From Siphonodentalium dalli (lineage: Eukaryota; Mollusca; Scaphopoda; Gadilida; Siphonodentaliidae), in NCBI GenBank assembly GCA_032622095.1, contig CP136061.1, positions 60,655,301-60,719,300 of the forward strand: a stretch of 64,000 nucleotides of DNA, read 5' to 3'. Under the pieces are notes generated by a model. It was not told the DNA's origin. It did no database searches and saw nothing but the letters and a program-made list of their open reading frames with translations. Made by a program: the position numbers and the translations under genes. Positions 35,204-46,574 of this stretch are shown in pieces. How positions within the stretch are numbered: the first letter of the stretch is position 1; each line of letters opens with the position of its first letter.

Positions 35204-35404
35204 GTATTCTTACATGAAGGACACTTGTTGGCAAAGTTACCCACATATCACATTTATTTCATATCGATCAGGTTTTGGATGTTGGGTTAGATTTTAGGTT
35301 CTCAAACTGGTTTCCCTTTATCTTATTTTTTTGCTGTCAGTTTTGAAGAATAATGTCCAAGGAAGGGGAATTGTTGCCGACAAAAGTTTTATTCTGAAAT
35401 GAAA

Positions 35405-35820
35405 GTGTCTTGGAAGCAAGCCTTGAAATAGGGTGTCTGTCATTTGCAGAATGAGGTCCCCAGAGGGTGAATTTAGTGATGCTATCCCGCATAGCGGTGT
35501 AAGCAGTAAGCAGAATGAGGTCCCCAGAGGGTGAATTTGGTGATGCTAGTCCGCTATGCGGGGTAGCATCACTAAATTTACCCTCTGGGGAATGCCGATT
35601 CGGACCTATATGATGTGAGAATCAAATTCAGATCTTCCAGTATCAATGTTGATATGGGAACTGCAACAGTACATAGATTCATATCAATGTCTACCTCCCT
35701 CACAAAAAGCGCTTATTCGAGACAGAGCTACTTTTCAGAACCAAATCAACCCACTGTGCTATGAATCGGTGCTGTTACAAATGACAGACACCCTATTTCA
35801 AGGCTGTCTTGGAAGCCATT
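35405..35820. mobile_element. Inverted-repeat element with a nested duplicated hairpin
   Basis: gccttgaaatagggtgtctg and onward (35420-35446) is exactly complementary to 35778-35804. Inside, agaatgaggtccccagaggg occurs twice directly (about 35447 and 35510), and the second copy is followed by its complement (tcactaaatttaccctctgg). Likely a fold-back element with an internal duplication. Confidence 0.7.
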
Positions 35821-36000
35821 TCTCAGTCTTGGTGTGATTACCTCGAAAATCTACATGAGACCCTTATATTACTAAATACAAATTAATAATAAGAAAGGTC
35901 CCCGGACCATTACTCTGCCATAAACGCATACTTATACTCGATAAATCCTTTGTAAATCATTGGTGTGAGTTTAAAACCAGGATTTAACCGATGTTTAAAG

Positions 36001-36420
36001 GTACTCAATCCGATTCGATGGTCCCCATATAACACAATTTTTTTGAAATTCCGCTTCAGTTATCAGAACGAATAATTGCCCAAAAATAATGCTAACCACA
36101 GTCCACTATAGTATAAAATTGCCCAAAATCTGTTATTTATCAACATTTTGTACCATTATATTTTGGCGGTTTGTCAAATATCTGACACTAAAAAGCCAAT
36201 TGATTTTAGAGTTATCCATCTTCATCCGCTATTTGGTCTGCTCATCGACTTTTTATGGCCACTAAATATTCCAGGCGGTGAAAAATATTAGATTTAAAAA
36301 ATCGATATCTGATCACTCTGAGTTTTGATGGATCGACTCGAATCAAATAGTTTTTTACCCCCCCCCCCCCCCCCAAGCCAAACAATTAGTAATTGATGGG
36401 TGCTTAATCGGATTGAGTAC
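36001..36420 (+). mobile_element. GTACTCAATCCGAT element, most complete copy (420 bp)
   Basis: Inverted ends GTACTCAATCCGATT and AATCGGATTGAGTAC. Contains gagttatccatcttcatc, gatatctgatcactctgag and a poly-C run at about 36359-36374. Two other copies: 1-341, and 25.25-26.37 kb inverted. Non-coding. Confidence 0.75.
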
Positions 36421-36600
36421 ATTTGACCCTTTCCTTACTAGATCAGTTATTCCATAAGTTATGCAAGTATGCATTGGAATGGTCTATTATTCATCTGGAG
36501 GGTTGTTCATTAAGCGGACGACATATAAAGGAAAAAGTAATACAAGTGCAGAATTATTTCTCTTCATTGTTGGGACATGTTCAGATTATTAGATCGGAAA
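36421..36600 (+). mobile_element. Partial CCCTTTCTTTACTAAAT MITE, abutting the previous element
   Basis: gaccctttccttactagatc, gcattggaatggtctattat, tcatctggagggttgttc, tgttgggacatgttcag match the 47.3 and 50.8 kb copies in order. The right end is missing. Confidence 0.65.
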
Positions 36601-36984
36601 TGGCATTTCGGTAGATAGAGTTATTCCTCGTACATTGTATGCTAAAACAGTAGACAACACCACGCACGTCAGCGAAACTCAATATTGGCTGTGCCTTTTA
36701 CTAGTTTTACGCTAAAACAGTTTCCCATTTCTTGTGGCACATAACTATACAAAGGAGCCCGCGGTCATGAGCCTGGAACTTTTAGCCTATCCTGTTCAGC
36801 ACAATTAAGCATACAATGCATTACGGGTGGTTGTGGTGGGGGGTGGGGGGGGGGGGGTGTCGTTATCCGAAAATCACGAAAAGTTATTTTAAGTTTCGAT
36901 TTTTTCATATGCGCCAACAGTTCAACTTTTTTTTATGAAATCATAATCATGAAGAGTGACTCATATTCATTGTTGGGATTGGGA
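36601..36984. other. No gene; poly-G tract
   Basis: A G-rich run (ggtggggggtgggggggggg) at about 36833-36858. Otherwise featureless. Confidence 0.5.
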
Positions 36985-37140
36985 TAATTATAGGGAGCCT
37001 CGCATATATAAGAGAATGCATTGGCTTTCAATGTCAAGGTACATATTGTTAGACCAATGTATTCTCGTAAAAATGCGAGACTCCTATAAGAGAATGCATT
37101 GGCACAGGGTTTACGCAAAATTTCAGGGCGTTGAAGTTAT
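36985..37140. mobile_element. Fragment of the GAGGCTCGCATATATAAG fold-back MITE
   Basis: agcctcgcatatataagaga, accaatgtattctcgtaaa, gcgagactcctataagag and tgcattggcacagggttt follow the order in the 43.2 and 51.9 kb elements. Terminal TTAA ends not intact. Confidence 0.65.
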
Positions 37141-37352
37141 CCAGCAGGGTTCATGCTGCAAGCTATATTTACCAAATCCAAACAAAAAAATCAGTTTTAT
37201 TGTTCTATGATATAAACGACAGGCAAGAATTATTAATATTTGGCTGCTTGCAGATCGCTATCAAATGCATAAACACCAGGGTGAAAGAAAAATCCAGCAA
37301 GTCAACGAAGATAACAAAAGTCGTAAAAAAAAGTTATTGTTGAAACAGGCAG

Positions 37353-37779
37353 CAATAAACTCAGAACATATCGTCTTTACAAGAAAGAGTATAGGCTTGA
37401 GCCCTATCTTCTCAACGCGAAATCATCGGAAGACAGAATAGCTTTCACCAGATTCAGAATCAGTAACCATGTACTTGCTATAGAGAAGGGGCGTCATTTA
37501 CAGCCCCCAGTATAATTAGAAAATAGAAAATGTGTGTTTTGCTCTGATGATGTCGTAGAAGATGAAATACATTTCCTTATGGAATGCACTGCATATTCAC
37601 AACTACGAAAAGAACTTCTCGAATCAATGGTTAACCATAATCCAAAATTTCCACGCATTAACGCAAACTATCAATTTATTACTATATTGACAAATGACTG
37701 TCCCACTCTAACACGAATAAGATGTAAACTGATCCGTCGCTTCTTCGATGCTCGTGCTGAGCAAATAACAGTTAGGTAA
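37353..37779 (+). pseudogene. LINE ORF2 C-terminal fragment (RT tail), with internal stop
   Basis: The frame reads KLRTYRLYKKEYRLEPYLL, then SSEDRIAFTRFRISNHVLAI, EKGRHLQPPV, a TAA stop near 37513, then NRKCVFCSDDVVEDEIHFLM, ECTAYSQLRKELL to a stop at 37779. The TRFRISNH-x-L-EKGR block and the CxFC-xn-DEIHFLMEC motif are typical of the C-terminus of non-LTR reverse transcriptases. The internal stop shows decay. It differs in sequence from the 25.5 kb LINE tail, so at least two LINE families are present. Upstream RT domain absent. Confidence 0.8.
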
Positions 37780-37945
37780 CCATAAATATGATACATGATA
37801 CCGAGACTCCTTGTACATCTCAGCATATAATTTTGTTCTTGTATATCTTATTATTACACGTTTTGCATATACTATTATCCATTGTATTAGCAAACTGTCC
37901 TCGTGTGGATGTTTTTGCCAATAAATCATTATCTATGGCTCAGTG

Positions 37946-38634
37946 GCTGCGGACACACGTACCACAGTAGCAATGGCATAGTGAGTGTGACATCTTATTA
38001 TGGTGGAGTTTGGTGACAATTGTCCGTCATAATTACTATGCGGCAGCTAGCCATGTTGGCCGCTCCGCATTCGCACAATGAGTCTACCAAGCTCTACCAG
38101 CGTCGCGGTCGATCTCTCAAGAATTTATCTACCTCAAGGTCTTGTCCTGTTGATCTTGACTCAACACACAGTGTTATATTGTTCATGCTAACATACAAGT
38201 CAACTTGGTAACTTAATGAATAACTCCTTCTGTCAACAATCATGATTGTTCTTACTAAGAACAAGTCGCCCGTGTAATTTCTCAGCAAATATAAGTGAGT
38301 CAAACTTGATGTAGATAAACATGCATTGAGTTCATATCAACATACTGTGTGCATGTGAGTGAATGAGGGATTGCCACGTTCAAACACAATTCTGAACGAT
38401 CGTTCAACTATATATATATCGTAGAGAATACAATCTATAGCTATACGTAATACGTGAACCTTGGTGAAACGCAGTGGGTTAATTGGTCCAGTCGACTTAT
38501 TGTGCGGAAACTCAGCGCGCAACCTGGCTAGCTATATGGCATAGTAATTCTGACGACAAATTGTCCCCAAACTCCACCATAATAAGACGACACACCTACT
38601 ATGCCATCGCTACTGTGGTACGTGTGTCCGCAGC
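37946..38634. mobile_element. TIR element, GCTGCGGACACACGTACC ends
   Basis: Left gctgcggacacacgtaccac and right complement gtggtacgtgtgtccgcagc continue inward for about 100 bp (gcaatggcatagt, tattatggtggagtttgg, acaattgtccgtc, attactatg). The 490-bp interior has no meaningful frame. Target duplication not resolved. Confidence 0.82.
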
Positions 38635-38769
38635 AAATATTGCAGAAACCGATAGCATTTGGCAACTTCTAAAAGTATTTGGCAATTATTATTTTCATTT
38701 GGAAAACAATATTGGCAAAATAATATTTCGGGCCAGCGCGGACCATGTTCCCCGGGGACTAGGGATTGC

Positions 38770-38860
38770 GGATACGTTCACACGTGTGGCTGGAAATAAT
38801 TGCCTGGCAAATTTTATAGGAGAAATTTCCAGGTAAATTTGTCAGTGTATGAACGTACCC
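38770..38860. mobile_element. Short remnant with GGGTACGTTCATACACT-type ends
   Basis: Right end tcagtgtatgaacgtaccc followed by TAA is the family end of the 9.4 kb and 47.7 kb elements. On the left, ggatacgttcacacgtgtgg is a weaker match 90 bases away. A tiny solo hairpin or deletion derivative is likely. Confidence 0.5.
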
Positions 38861-38863
38861 TAA

Positions 38864-39295
38864 GTGTAGTGAGAAAACACGTGCAGGCTATTTCACGTTT
38901 TATTGAGAATGTTATTCGCAGACGTTACATTCTGTACTACGACACACTTTAAGAATGGTGAAAAATTGTAGAAGAAAATTTTACAGTTCAAGTTTCGGAT
39001 AATCGACATAAACAAATTAAACCACACTTTTCTCGGTTAACACACGGTCGTACGTCTCCAAATGTTCATGGGCATAACAAAAATAGATAAAATAGGGAAC
39101 CTTACATTATCATTTCTCATAAAGTTCATAAAATATAACAGGAAAATGTCAACAATGCTAATGTAACGCAAATATGTGCACAACGTTATAATCTTAGATA
39201 ATTCATTCAACAAAGTTTCAGTTTCCCAAACAAGGGTCTACTGATGTGATAGCGAAATTCAGATTGGGAAAGTCAAACGTGAAACATGTGACATA
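38864..39295. other. No gene seen
   Basis: AT-rich; no frame or structure recognised. Confidence 0.45.
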
Positions 39296-39486
39296 CCGTA
39301 ATGCCCTAAGTAATCGACCTCTTAACCAAAGCAGAATTATGGGTAACTTTTCAGGATTTAGTAGGAAATATGGCTTGTTGCCATTCATTGGAAAGCAACA
39401 AGCCATACATGTATTTCCGACTAAATCCTGAAAAGTTACCCATAATTCTGCTTTGGTTAAGAGGTGGATTACTTAGGGCATTACTG
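39296..39486. mobile_element. Palindromic TA-flanked MITE, copy 2
   Basis: Same family as 4291-4503, with shortened centre (gttgccattcattggaaagc). TA on both sides (39294-39295, 39487-39488). Left terminal base pair changed (CCGTAATGCC). Confidence 0.85.
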
Positions 39487-39599
39487 TACATGGTATAGTG
39501 GACGTGGTAATTTATATGTTCACTTAAAGCGACACAAGACATTCGAAGTGGGTTCTTTGAAATAAATTATATTTTATAAAAGTCTGTAAAATAACTATA

Positions 39600-40110
39600 T
39601 CTATCGACTTTGTTGTTTTAATTTTCATTAATAGTATCTCTGCAATAACGAGAGTTCACATATCGAAACCACTGTTATGTAAACATTACTGTTACATTGG
39701 CATAACCCATGTATGTCCAATTAGTGCAATAACATCCCACAGTTTAATCAAAACTTGACATTAAACAATGATATATAGGTCAAGGGATTGGAAATTATTC
39801 TGAAAATATTATTTAGACTAAAACAATTGAAATTACTACGGGATTAGCGATGTTTGTTGACAAATCACTGTAACAGTATTGTTTACATAACAATAGTTTG
39901 AACAAAGTTAATCTATTTCTTCATGTTCGCCTTAGTGATGATGTTTACAGAATTGTATAATTTTTAATATTTACTCAAACGCGAAGGCATTCGGCCCCTT
40001 TCGTTAGCATCATCACAATGATTGTTATTTTACAGTCTTTTATAGCAATTACTGTATTTCACATGAATCCGCTTCGAAGGCATTGTGTCTCTTAAAGCAG
40101 CTATGCTCGA
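39600..40110. mobile_element. Dispersed repeat with TGTTATGTAAACA / TGTTTACATAACA arms, copy 1
   Basis: ccactgttatgtaaacatta near 39670 and its complement tgtttacataacaatagttt near 39880, followed by gaacaaag-tctattt and acatgaatccgcttcgaagg. The same order recurs near 44.6-45.0, 48.5-48.7 and 49.9-50.3 kb. Confidence 0.6.
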
Positions 40111-40234
40111 ATGCATCCACTTGAGAGTTTGTGATTGAGAAATATAGATGTGAATTGCACGAAACAGATCGGGACAAACACTCATCGGTGTTGCCAGTGT
40201 GGTATTTTGCTATCAGGTATACTTATGTGTTAAA

Positions 40235-40507
40235 CCCTTTCTACACTAAACAATCATTGATGAGAAGTTACATGTATCACGTAGGAAATTTTGAGATAAT
40301 AAGTTCAACCAAGTTCGACCTATTGTCGTTTTTTGAACTTATTATCTGAACGTTTCTCACCAATGATTATGAATCCTTCTGCATTTGTATTATCTTATTG
40401 TATGTCTGCTAGTTTTTTTTTTTCTGAACGCCCTCCAAATAAGTAATAAACCACTCCAACTTATACGTTAATAGCTGAATTGGAGAATCCATTCAACATC
40501 TAAAGGG
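40235..40507 (-). mobile_element. piggyBac-like MITE (CCCTTTCT ends), copy with TTAA flanks
   Basis: ccctttctacactaaacaat at left and ccattcaacatctaaaggg at right, with TTAA at 40230-40233 and 40508-40511. The interior (gataataagttcaacc, gaacgtttctcaccaatgat, aataaaccactccaact) matches the 52.4 kb copy. Non-coding. Confidence 0.75.
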
Positions 40508-40511
40508 TTAA

Positions 40512-41407
40512 TAAGTTGTAATCTTATTATTCAGTTGTATTCAGCAAGAACTAATGATCAAGGAATTGCCCACGATCATCCCAAAATTGTAGTAATATTA
40601 TAGCTAGTATATGCGTAGCGTGTGAGTATAATGAGTGATATACCATGTAGGGTAGTTGTTCAAATTTTCCAAATCTAAATAACACTAATCAGTATAGACC
40701 TGCTGCAAAACAAAACAAAAGATCACCAAGTTAACAATGAGAAGGCATAAACAAAACGAAAATGACCAATCAAACTTAATGTGATCCCATAGCATGCAAC
40801 AAACTTTTTGACAATATTATTATAAGTGAATACGCCGTTAACTGGAACTTATATAACCACTGTTATTTACAGTAGTTTCAATAACACTTTTAATCCATCA
40901 CATCTGCATGCTTGCACGCATCACATGTCATTGCGAAAGTAACACTGCATGACTAATATTATGTGTTCAGTCGCACGCATTTTGTAATTACACATTAGGA
41001 AACAATCGCTTCTAAAGAACAAATGAAATACTATGATTGAACATACGTTATATCATTCCGCTAAATTTAATAAATATCAATTAACACATACATGTATATC
41101 GTATACATGTTCGAGTAAGTACAAAGTTGTAGTTTACTGAGATATGCTCGAACCTTGTAGATGTATTGTGTACATAAGGGAAATTTATAGCCGGATTTAT
41201 ACCCGAGCATCACTAAGTTAAAAGCACAACATCTTCATAAAACCACCAGATATGTACGCAGACAGAAATAATGCGTGCGAATGTTTTAACGCGAACAGGC
41301 GAAGGGAGGGAATCTAATATTCATCTGCAGTTTATTTACCTGTTTGTGTAGAGTTATCCATCATGGCCTTTGTCTCCATAATGATTATCACCACCGCCAG
41401 CAGTATC
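40512..41407. other. No gene seen
   Basis: AT-rich; nothing recognised. Confidence 0.45.
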
Positions 41408-41410
41408 TAA

Positions 41411-41910
41411 GGGTAAGTTCACACGGTGGATAATTTGCCGGGCAATGTTGCAGGAAATTTGTTGTAGACGGTTGTAGGGTGCTATGATATGATCGACAAA
41501 CTACTCATAAAATGTACTCATCCTATTGTTTACTATCCGCACAGTCGTATCCAGATAATTCATGAAGTTATTCTATAACTGCCAGAAATTAGCCTTCTTC
41601 ACATATATGACAATAATTAATCGCACAAAAACACGTCGTATCTGATCGTTTTAATAAGCAATAAAGTAATCAAAGCAAATATTCAGTAATTCCAAAATTG
41701 ATCACCCAAAAGTGTTCAATAGATGGCCACATGTGGGGAATTTACTGATAAAAGTGTTTAATAGATGGCCACATGTGGGGAATTTAATGATAAAAGTGTT
41801 CAATAGATGGCCACATGTGGGGAATTTAATGATAAAAGTGTTCAATAGATGGCCACATGTGGGGAATTTAATGAAAAATTGTCAATATTGCAACCTGGGT
41901 GAACGTACCA
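41411..41910. mobile_element. 500-bp relative of the 9.4-18.2 kb element, TAA flanks, tandem-repeat core
   Basis: Ends GGGTAAGTTCACACGGTGG and (reverse) TGGTACGTTCACCCAGGTTG, flanked by TAA at 41408-41410 and 41911-41913. It holds four 42-bp tandem units, so it too is a TIR element with a satellite-like interior. Confidence 0.75.
41711..41876 (+). repeat. 42-bp tandem repeat, 4 units
   Basis: Units gtgttcaatagatggccaca then tgtggggaatttaatgataa plus aa. The four copies differ at only a few positions, so amplification is recent. The open frame it gives (FNRWPHVGNLMIKV repeated) follows from the unit length and is not taken as a gene. Confidence 0.92.
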
Positions 41911-41913
41911 TAA

Positions 41914-43209
41914 AATAAAGCTGCGCCAACATGAAGATGACCGATATAACTGAGAGGGAATCCACCTTGGAACTTCAAACTGGACCCCTCAATTTGAACC
42001 AGACCAAACTATAAAAGTCCGAAATACCATCTGCACCCCCGGGTTAGAAATTTCAAAATGGTACCTCAAACTTTCCAACTGTTAAAAAATTCCAACTGAT
42101 GGCCATTTCAGGCCAAAATTTTAACCAAAAGTAGAACAAATATGCTGATGGTCTAAAACGGCAAATTTTCCACTAATTATATATATACTTGTTGGAAAAT
42201 CAAACAATGAGAACAATTTCAAACTATATATTATGTGGTGTAAATTTTTCAACTAATATTGTGTCCAACAGTTTTGTTAACAAATTTGACAAAATTTAAA
42301 ATTTGCCCCCCCCCCCCCGTACCTGGGTTACCATGTGTTTGAGCCCCCGTCGTCATTTCGGACCATGATCAATCCTTATCATGATCTGGTCTGGCACATC
42401 CTAAATTTAACTAGTATATAACATTTTGCATTTAACTATAACAGTTGAATATATATATTTCCATTCAATGGATTCAATACAAAAGGAATTAAATAATCCT
42501 AAATCAGATACCACGCAATTTATTCAAAAATAGTGTCGCACGAAAATCTGCGCCATCTATATTTTTGTGACGAAATAGGATAAACGTGAATGTTTTCCGA
42601 GGGATAGGGTAAATGCATGGGACGTATTGACATTCTTCCCGTTATCTGTGCTGTATATACTATACCAGGCGCGTATACAACATTGGTGCATAAGGGCAGT
42701 GCTAATGTGGGGGGGGGGGGGGTGTCAGTGTGTAGCGCGTTACAAGACCCTGTGGCTTTAGTACAAAACAGATGGTTTTACATATTAATTTGTTGTCAGC
42801 CTGCACGCCTCTTCTATAAGTAAAATTCTGCAACGATTACATTATACACCATCTACATGTACACAACGCAATTTAAGGTGCCTAATCAATTATTATTTCT
42901 AAGCTTTCTATGCCTAACGGATAAGAGAACAAATTCAGCATCAATTGAAATGAATAAAGTCAGAAACTTCTCTCCAAAATGCAGGCAAAGTTCTGTCCCC
43001 TGCATGGTCAGACCACTGCCACCATTTGTACTGTCTATTTTTGGAATTGGAAATTCGATAACAATGGCTGCCATCACGTGTCACATGTGTCGTTTCTAAT
43101 CACGTGTCCTCGTCTAACGTCTGACAAATCAAGTTGATCCAAGCTTACCCAAATACAAAAAAGTACACAAAAGTGCGTATTTCCTACAAGTCGCAGTTGT
43201 TTATAGGTT
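41914..43209. other. No gene; homopolymer tracts
   Basis: Poly-C at about 42306-42318 and poly-G at about 42710-42722. Overlapping open frames of 63-80 codons near 42857-43099 on both strands lack motifs. Confidence 0.4.
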
Positions 43210-43213
43210 TTAA

Positions 43214-43479
43214 CCCTTCCATGACTAGGAGCTTCCTGGATTTTGTGAAAACCCTCTGCCAATGTATTCTCTTATATAAAATTATGCGAGTATCCCATAG
43301 GGAGCCTCGCATATATAAGCGAATACATTTGCCGAACAATGTTTATATATACCTTTTAAGCCAGTGTATTCCCTTATATATGCGAGGCTCCCTATATATG
43401 GGAGACCCGCATGTACAAGAGAATGCACTGACACATGATCTTTAATGCTGCACCAGCGCAGCCCCCGCCATGGAAAGGG
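43214..43479. mobile_element. piggyBac-like MITE with CCCTTCCATG ends, TTAA flanks
   Basis: TTAA-CCCTTCCATGACTAGG at left and CGCCATGGAAAGGG-TTAA at right. The centre is the inverted GCGAGGCTCCC / GGGAGCCTCGC core with tatataagagaatgcact. TTAA target sites with CCCTTT-type ends are typical of piggyBac-derived MITEs. Confidence 0.8.
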
Positions 43480-43578
43480 TTAACGAAGGTATACCAAGCT
43501 TGTTTCAGAAACATGTTTGAATTAAGTTTTGGGTATAGTCGCAGTAGGAGTTGACGGGAAGACAAATTTGCGCAACTA

Positions 43579-43786
43579 CAGTAATGCCCTAATTAATCGA
43601 CTCCTTAACCACAGCAGAATTATGGGTAATATTTCAGGATTTAGTCGAAAATATGGCTTGTTGCCCCGGAAAGCTCTCAGTGAGAGCTTTCCGATGAATG
43701 GCAACAAGCCATATATCCGACTAAATCCTGAAAAATTACCCATAATTCTGCTGTGGTTATGGAGTCGATTAATTAGGGCATTACTG
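43579..43786. mobile_element. Palindromic TA-flanked MITE, copy 3
   Basis: CAGTAATGCCC...GGGCATTACTG with TA on both sides. One arm lacks the cattcat phrase (gttgccccggaaagc) seen in the other copies. Confidence 0.88.
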
Positions 43787-44075
43787 TATATAGGAAAATT
43801 TCCGACTATATAGTTTGATCTGATACATTCATTTGTCAATTTTCAATCGACACCTTATAGTTTCTCAGAATAATGCAGAATAAATTGAAACCGACAAAAG
43901 TACGTATTTAAACCTTACGTGACGGCAGTGGTCTGTCCAGTGTAGCGAGGGGTCAGGACTTTGCCTTGCAGTTGGACTCCCCTCTGTTCTCATTCTCTCG
44001 TTAAGCTTGTGTGTAGCTTTTGAATTGAACCGACTTTGCAGCCTGTTTTCGTGGGTCATGCTCATTATGAACCTA
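43787..44075. other. No gene seen
   Basis: Short spacer between two MITEs; a 66-codon minus frame without motifs. Confidence 0.4.
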
Positions 44076-44288
44076 CAGTAATGCTCTAAGTAATCGACTT
44101 CTTAACCACAGCAGAATTGTGGGTAACTTTTCAGGATTTAGTCGGAAATATGGCTTGTTGCCATTCATCGGAAAGCTCTCGGGGAGAGCTTTCCGATGAA
44201 TGGCAACAAGCCATATTTCTGACTAAATCCTGAAAAGTTACCCATAATTCTGCTGTGGTTAAGAAGTCGATTACTTAGAGTATTACTG
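44076..44288. mobile_element. Palindromic TA-flanked MITE, copy 4
   Basis: CAGTAATGCTC...GAGTATTACTG with TA on both sides (44074-44075, 44289-44290). Near-perfect fold-back around gaaagctctcggggagagc. Confidence 0.9.
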
Positions 44289-44399
44289 TATTTGGAGGTC
44301 GAAATAGTTTCAATATGAACCTATTTTCAAAACTAAATAAGTCCAATATGGCACTAATTTAGTTTAGGTGCTAAACAAGCCTATTTACCATGGTTTTGA

Positions 44400-44512
44400 G
44401 TTTTCACTGTGGCCCGCGCCATTGAACGGGCATACGTTCACTATGGGCTTATTTCAGAACCAAATAATTCAATGTGAATATTTAGGTTCTATTTGCATGA
44501 GAATATGTCGTA
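44400..44512 (+). repeat. Diverged fragment of the satellite-array spacer
   Basis: gttttcactgtggcccgcgc, gggcttatttcagaaccaaa, taattca and gagaatatgtcgta match in order the tail of the hairpin spacers at 10.7 and 12.65 kb. It shows that family existing outside the large element. Confidence 0.55.
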
Positions 44513-44599
44513 GCCGACATTGTGTACATAAATAGTAATCTCGTTCCGACTTGGGACGCCATGTCAGTTTTATTATCATCGACTCCATATATACGCGTA

Positions 44600-45005
44600 A
44601 CCATCGACTCCATTAAATACGCTTGTTAACGATTGATAGTTCTCTAATCACGAGATTTCGCGTGTTGAAACCATTGATATGTAAACAAAACGGTCACAGT
44701 GTCAACAAACATCGTTAACCGTGTAGTAAGTTCAAATATTTTAGTCTGAATATGATTTTCACAATAATTTTCGATACTTTGACCATTTCCAATGGTTATT
44801 GTCAAGTTTTTATTAAACTTTGGTATCTTATTGGACTATTTTGACTTTTATCGGTAATTCGACCGTAATGTTTACATAACAATGGTTTTGACATGCGGAA
44901 TCTCATTATTGAAGAGTTATTAATAATGACCATAAGAACGAAGTCAATCTATTTTTCATGTACTTGTTAATGATAGGTTTTATTTTTCAGATTTGTTTGT
45001 TATTT
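44600..45005. mobile_element. TGTTATGTAAACA-type dispersed repeat, copy 2
   Basis: tgaaaccattgatatgtaaa, tgtcaacaaacatcgttaac, tagtctgaatatgattttc, tgtttacataacaatggttt and tctcattattgaagagtta follow the order of the 49.9 kb copy. The arms are mutually inverted. Confidence 0.65.
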
Positions 45006-45009
45006 CGTA

Positions 45010-45266
45010 TGAACCCACCTCGATATCCTGTATAGTCCCGTTAAGAGTGCTTAATATGAAGCTGAACCCACCCCGATGTCCTTTATAGTCCCTTTAAGAG
45101 TGCTTAGTATGAAGGTGAACCCACCCGATGTCCCTTATAGTCCCTTTAAGAGTGCTTAATATGAAGGTGAACCCACCCCGATGTCCTTTATAGTCCCTTT
45201 AAAAGTGCTTAATATGAACCCATCCGATGTCCTTTATAGACCCTCAAGAGTGCTTAATATGACGTT
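45010..45266 (+). repeat. About 51-bp tandem repeat, 5 units
   Basis: Units gaacccaccccgatgtcctt, tatagtccctttaagagtgc, ttaatatgaaggt. The first unit grows from the end of the preceding dispersed repeat (catgaaccca), so the array seems to have arisen from that element's tail. Confidence 0.88.
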
Positions 45267-46574
45267 CGGAACGATGCTGATCACTCGTGTATGGCAACCA
45301 AACGAGTGCACTGATATATATTCTAACATAATTTCCTGACGAAACGAAGCCACAGGTAGTGCCTCTGGCCAACTGATCATGACATTATGATATGATGTTG
45401 GTGGCTGGTCATGCAAACTAGGAATAAGATTAACCCTTTATTTACTAAACTGAACATGCCATGTAGTCAAAAAGTATACATTAGAAAGGTACATTATTCC
45501 TTTAGCCATTTATTGAAATTTATTATCTGAACATATCATAAGGGAACTACTAGCCATGAATTCAGAAACGAATGGGTTCAGAATTTGAAAATAAAAATAT
45601 TGCTATATTTGTTCATCATGTTGTCATTTTTGCGTTATGGTCATTGTGGATGATTCGATACAATGAATTTATCTGTAACGTAACAACATTTAATTGCAAT
45701 GATGCACATGTAGGCTATTTCAAATAATTAAACACTCATGGCTCCATGATGCACCACATCACCAGTACCTGATTTGAAAGTATTGATAATATAGGTCGAT
45801 AAATACAATGGATAACGATCTTCATGTCTTATATAGGCCACTATTTAAAAAAATCAGTCACATGTCTTATATAGGCCACTATTTAAAAAATGTTCAAAGT
45901 CACCGCAAGCTGCCAGCTTTTTTCAATGTTTCGCACAACAGCGAAACAAACGCTCTTTAGTTTTACCAAATAAGGATTGTAAAAACAATGTAAGCTCTGT
46001 ATTGTCTTGTCGGGAGGTACCAACATCTTAAAACTGCAGCATATGCCTTCCTTCTACCACCAACATCATATCGGCATATTAGGCCCAATTGACCAACATT
46101 TGTGCACAATATCATTTTCAGAAACCATTTGGTTACATGCATAGGCACGTGGAACGGCCTATTTCACAATACAGTCATTCAGTCATGGTATACATATTTG
46201 GCACATGCATGCTAACAAATGATAATATCCCGAACAAAAACAAAGAAAATGGGAAGGCTAACATTCCAAAATGCGAACAATCATTTCTCTCACATTCTTA
46301 CATCAAATAAAGTTAATATCACATCACTCAAAAATGTTGAGCTATAATCGACACTCGTTCCCATGCATTGGGTGAGCGCAGTTTCATCTACTGACCCTAC
46401 ACTATGATCATGTAATGCTTGAATGTGGAACTGGAGGCACCAGAGGGTGACGACCACCATAACGACGCTTGGAGTTCCTGCACCGCAAAGTGTACGCATT
46501 ATATGGCGTTAGCCATATCATTGTATGACTCAGTGCGCTTGGGGATAGGAAGACGCGGTCCCCATACTTCTATA
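45267..46574. other. No gene seen; a TTAA-CCCTTTATTTACTAAAC end at 45430
   Basis: The left end of a CCCTTT MITE is recognisable at 45434 with matching gaaatttattatctgaac near 45515, but no right end. At 45830-45890 cttatataggccactattta is duplicated. No host frame. Confidence 0.45.

Larger units (their letters stand above)
34064..35215. mobile_element. Possible element: 12-bp inverted ends around an ORF and telomere-like repeats
   Basis: atgtaagaatac at 34064-34075 is the exact complement of gtattcttacat at 35204-35215. Between them lie the 307-codon ORF and a TTAGGG-like block. No target duplication was identified, and a 12-bp match could be a shared repeat junction rather than transposon ends. 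Confidence 0.35.

Noticed and set aside
41712-41918. 68-codon frame with 14-residue repeats as a small protein
   Set aside because: It is the 42-bp tandem repeat read in frame, inside a non-autonomous element.
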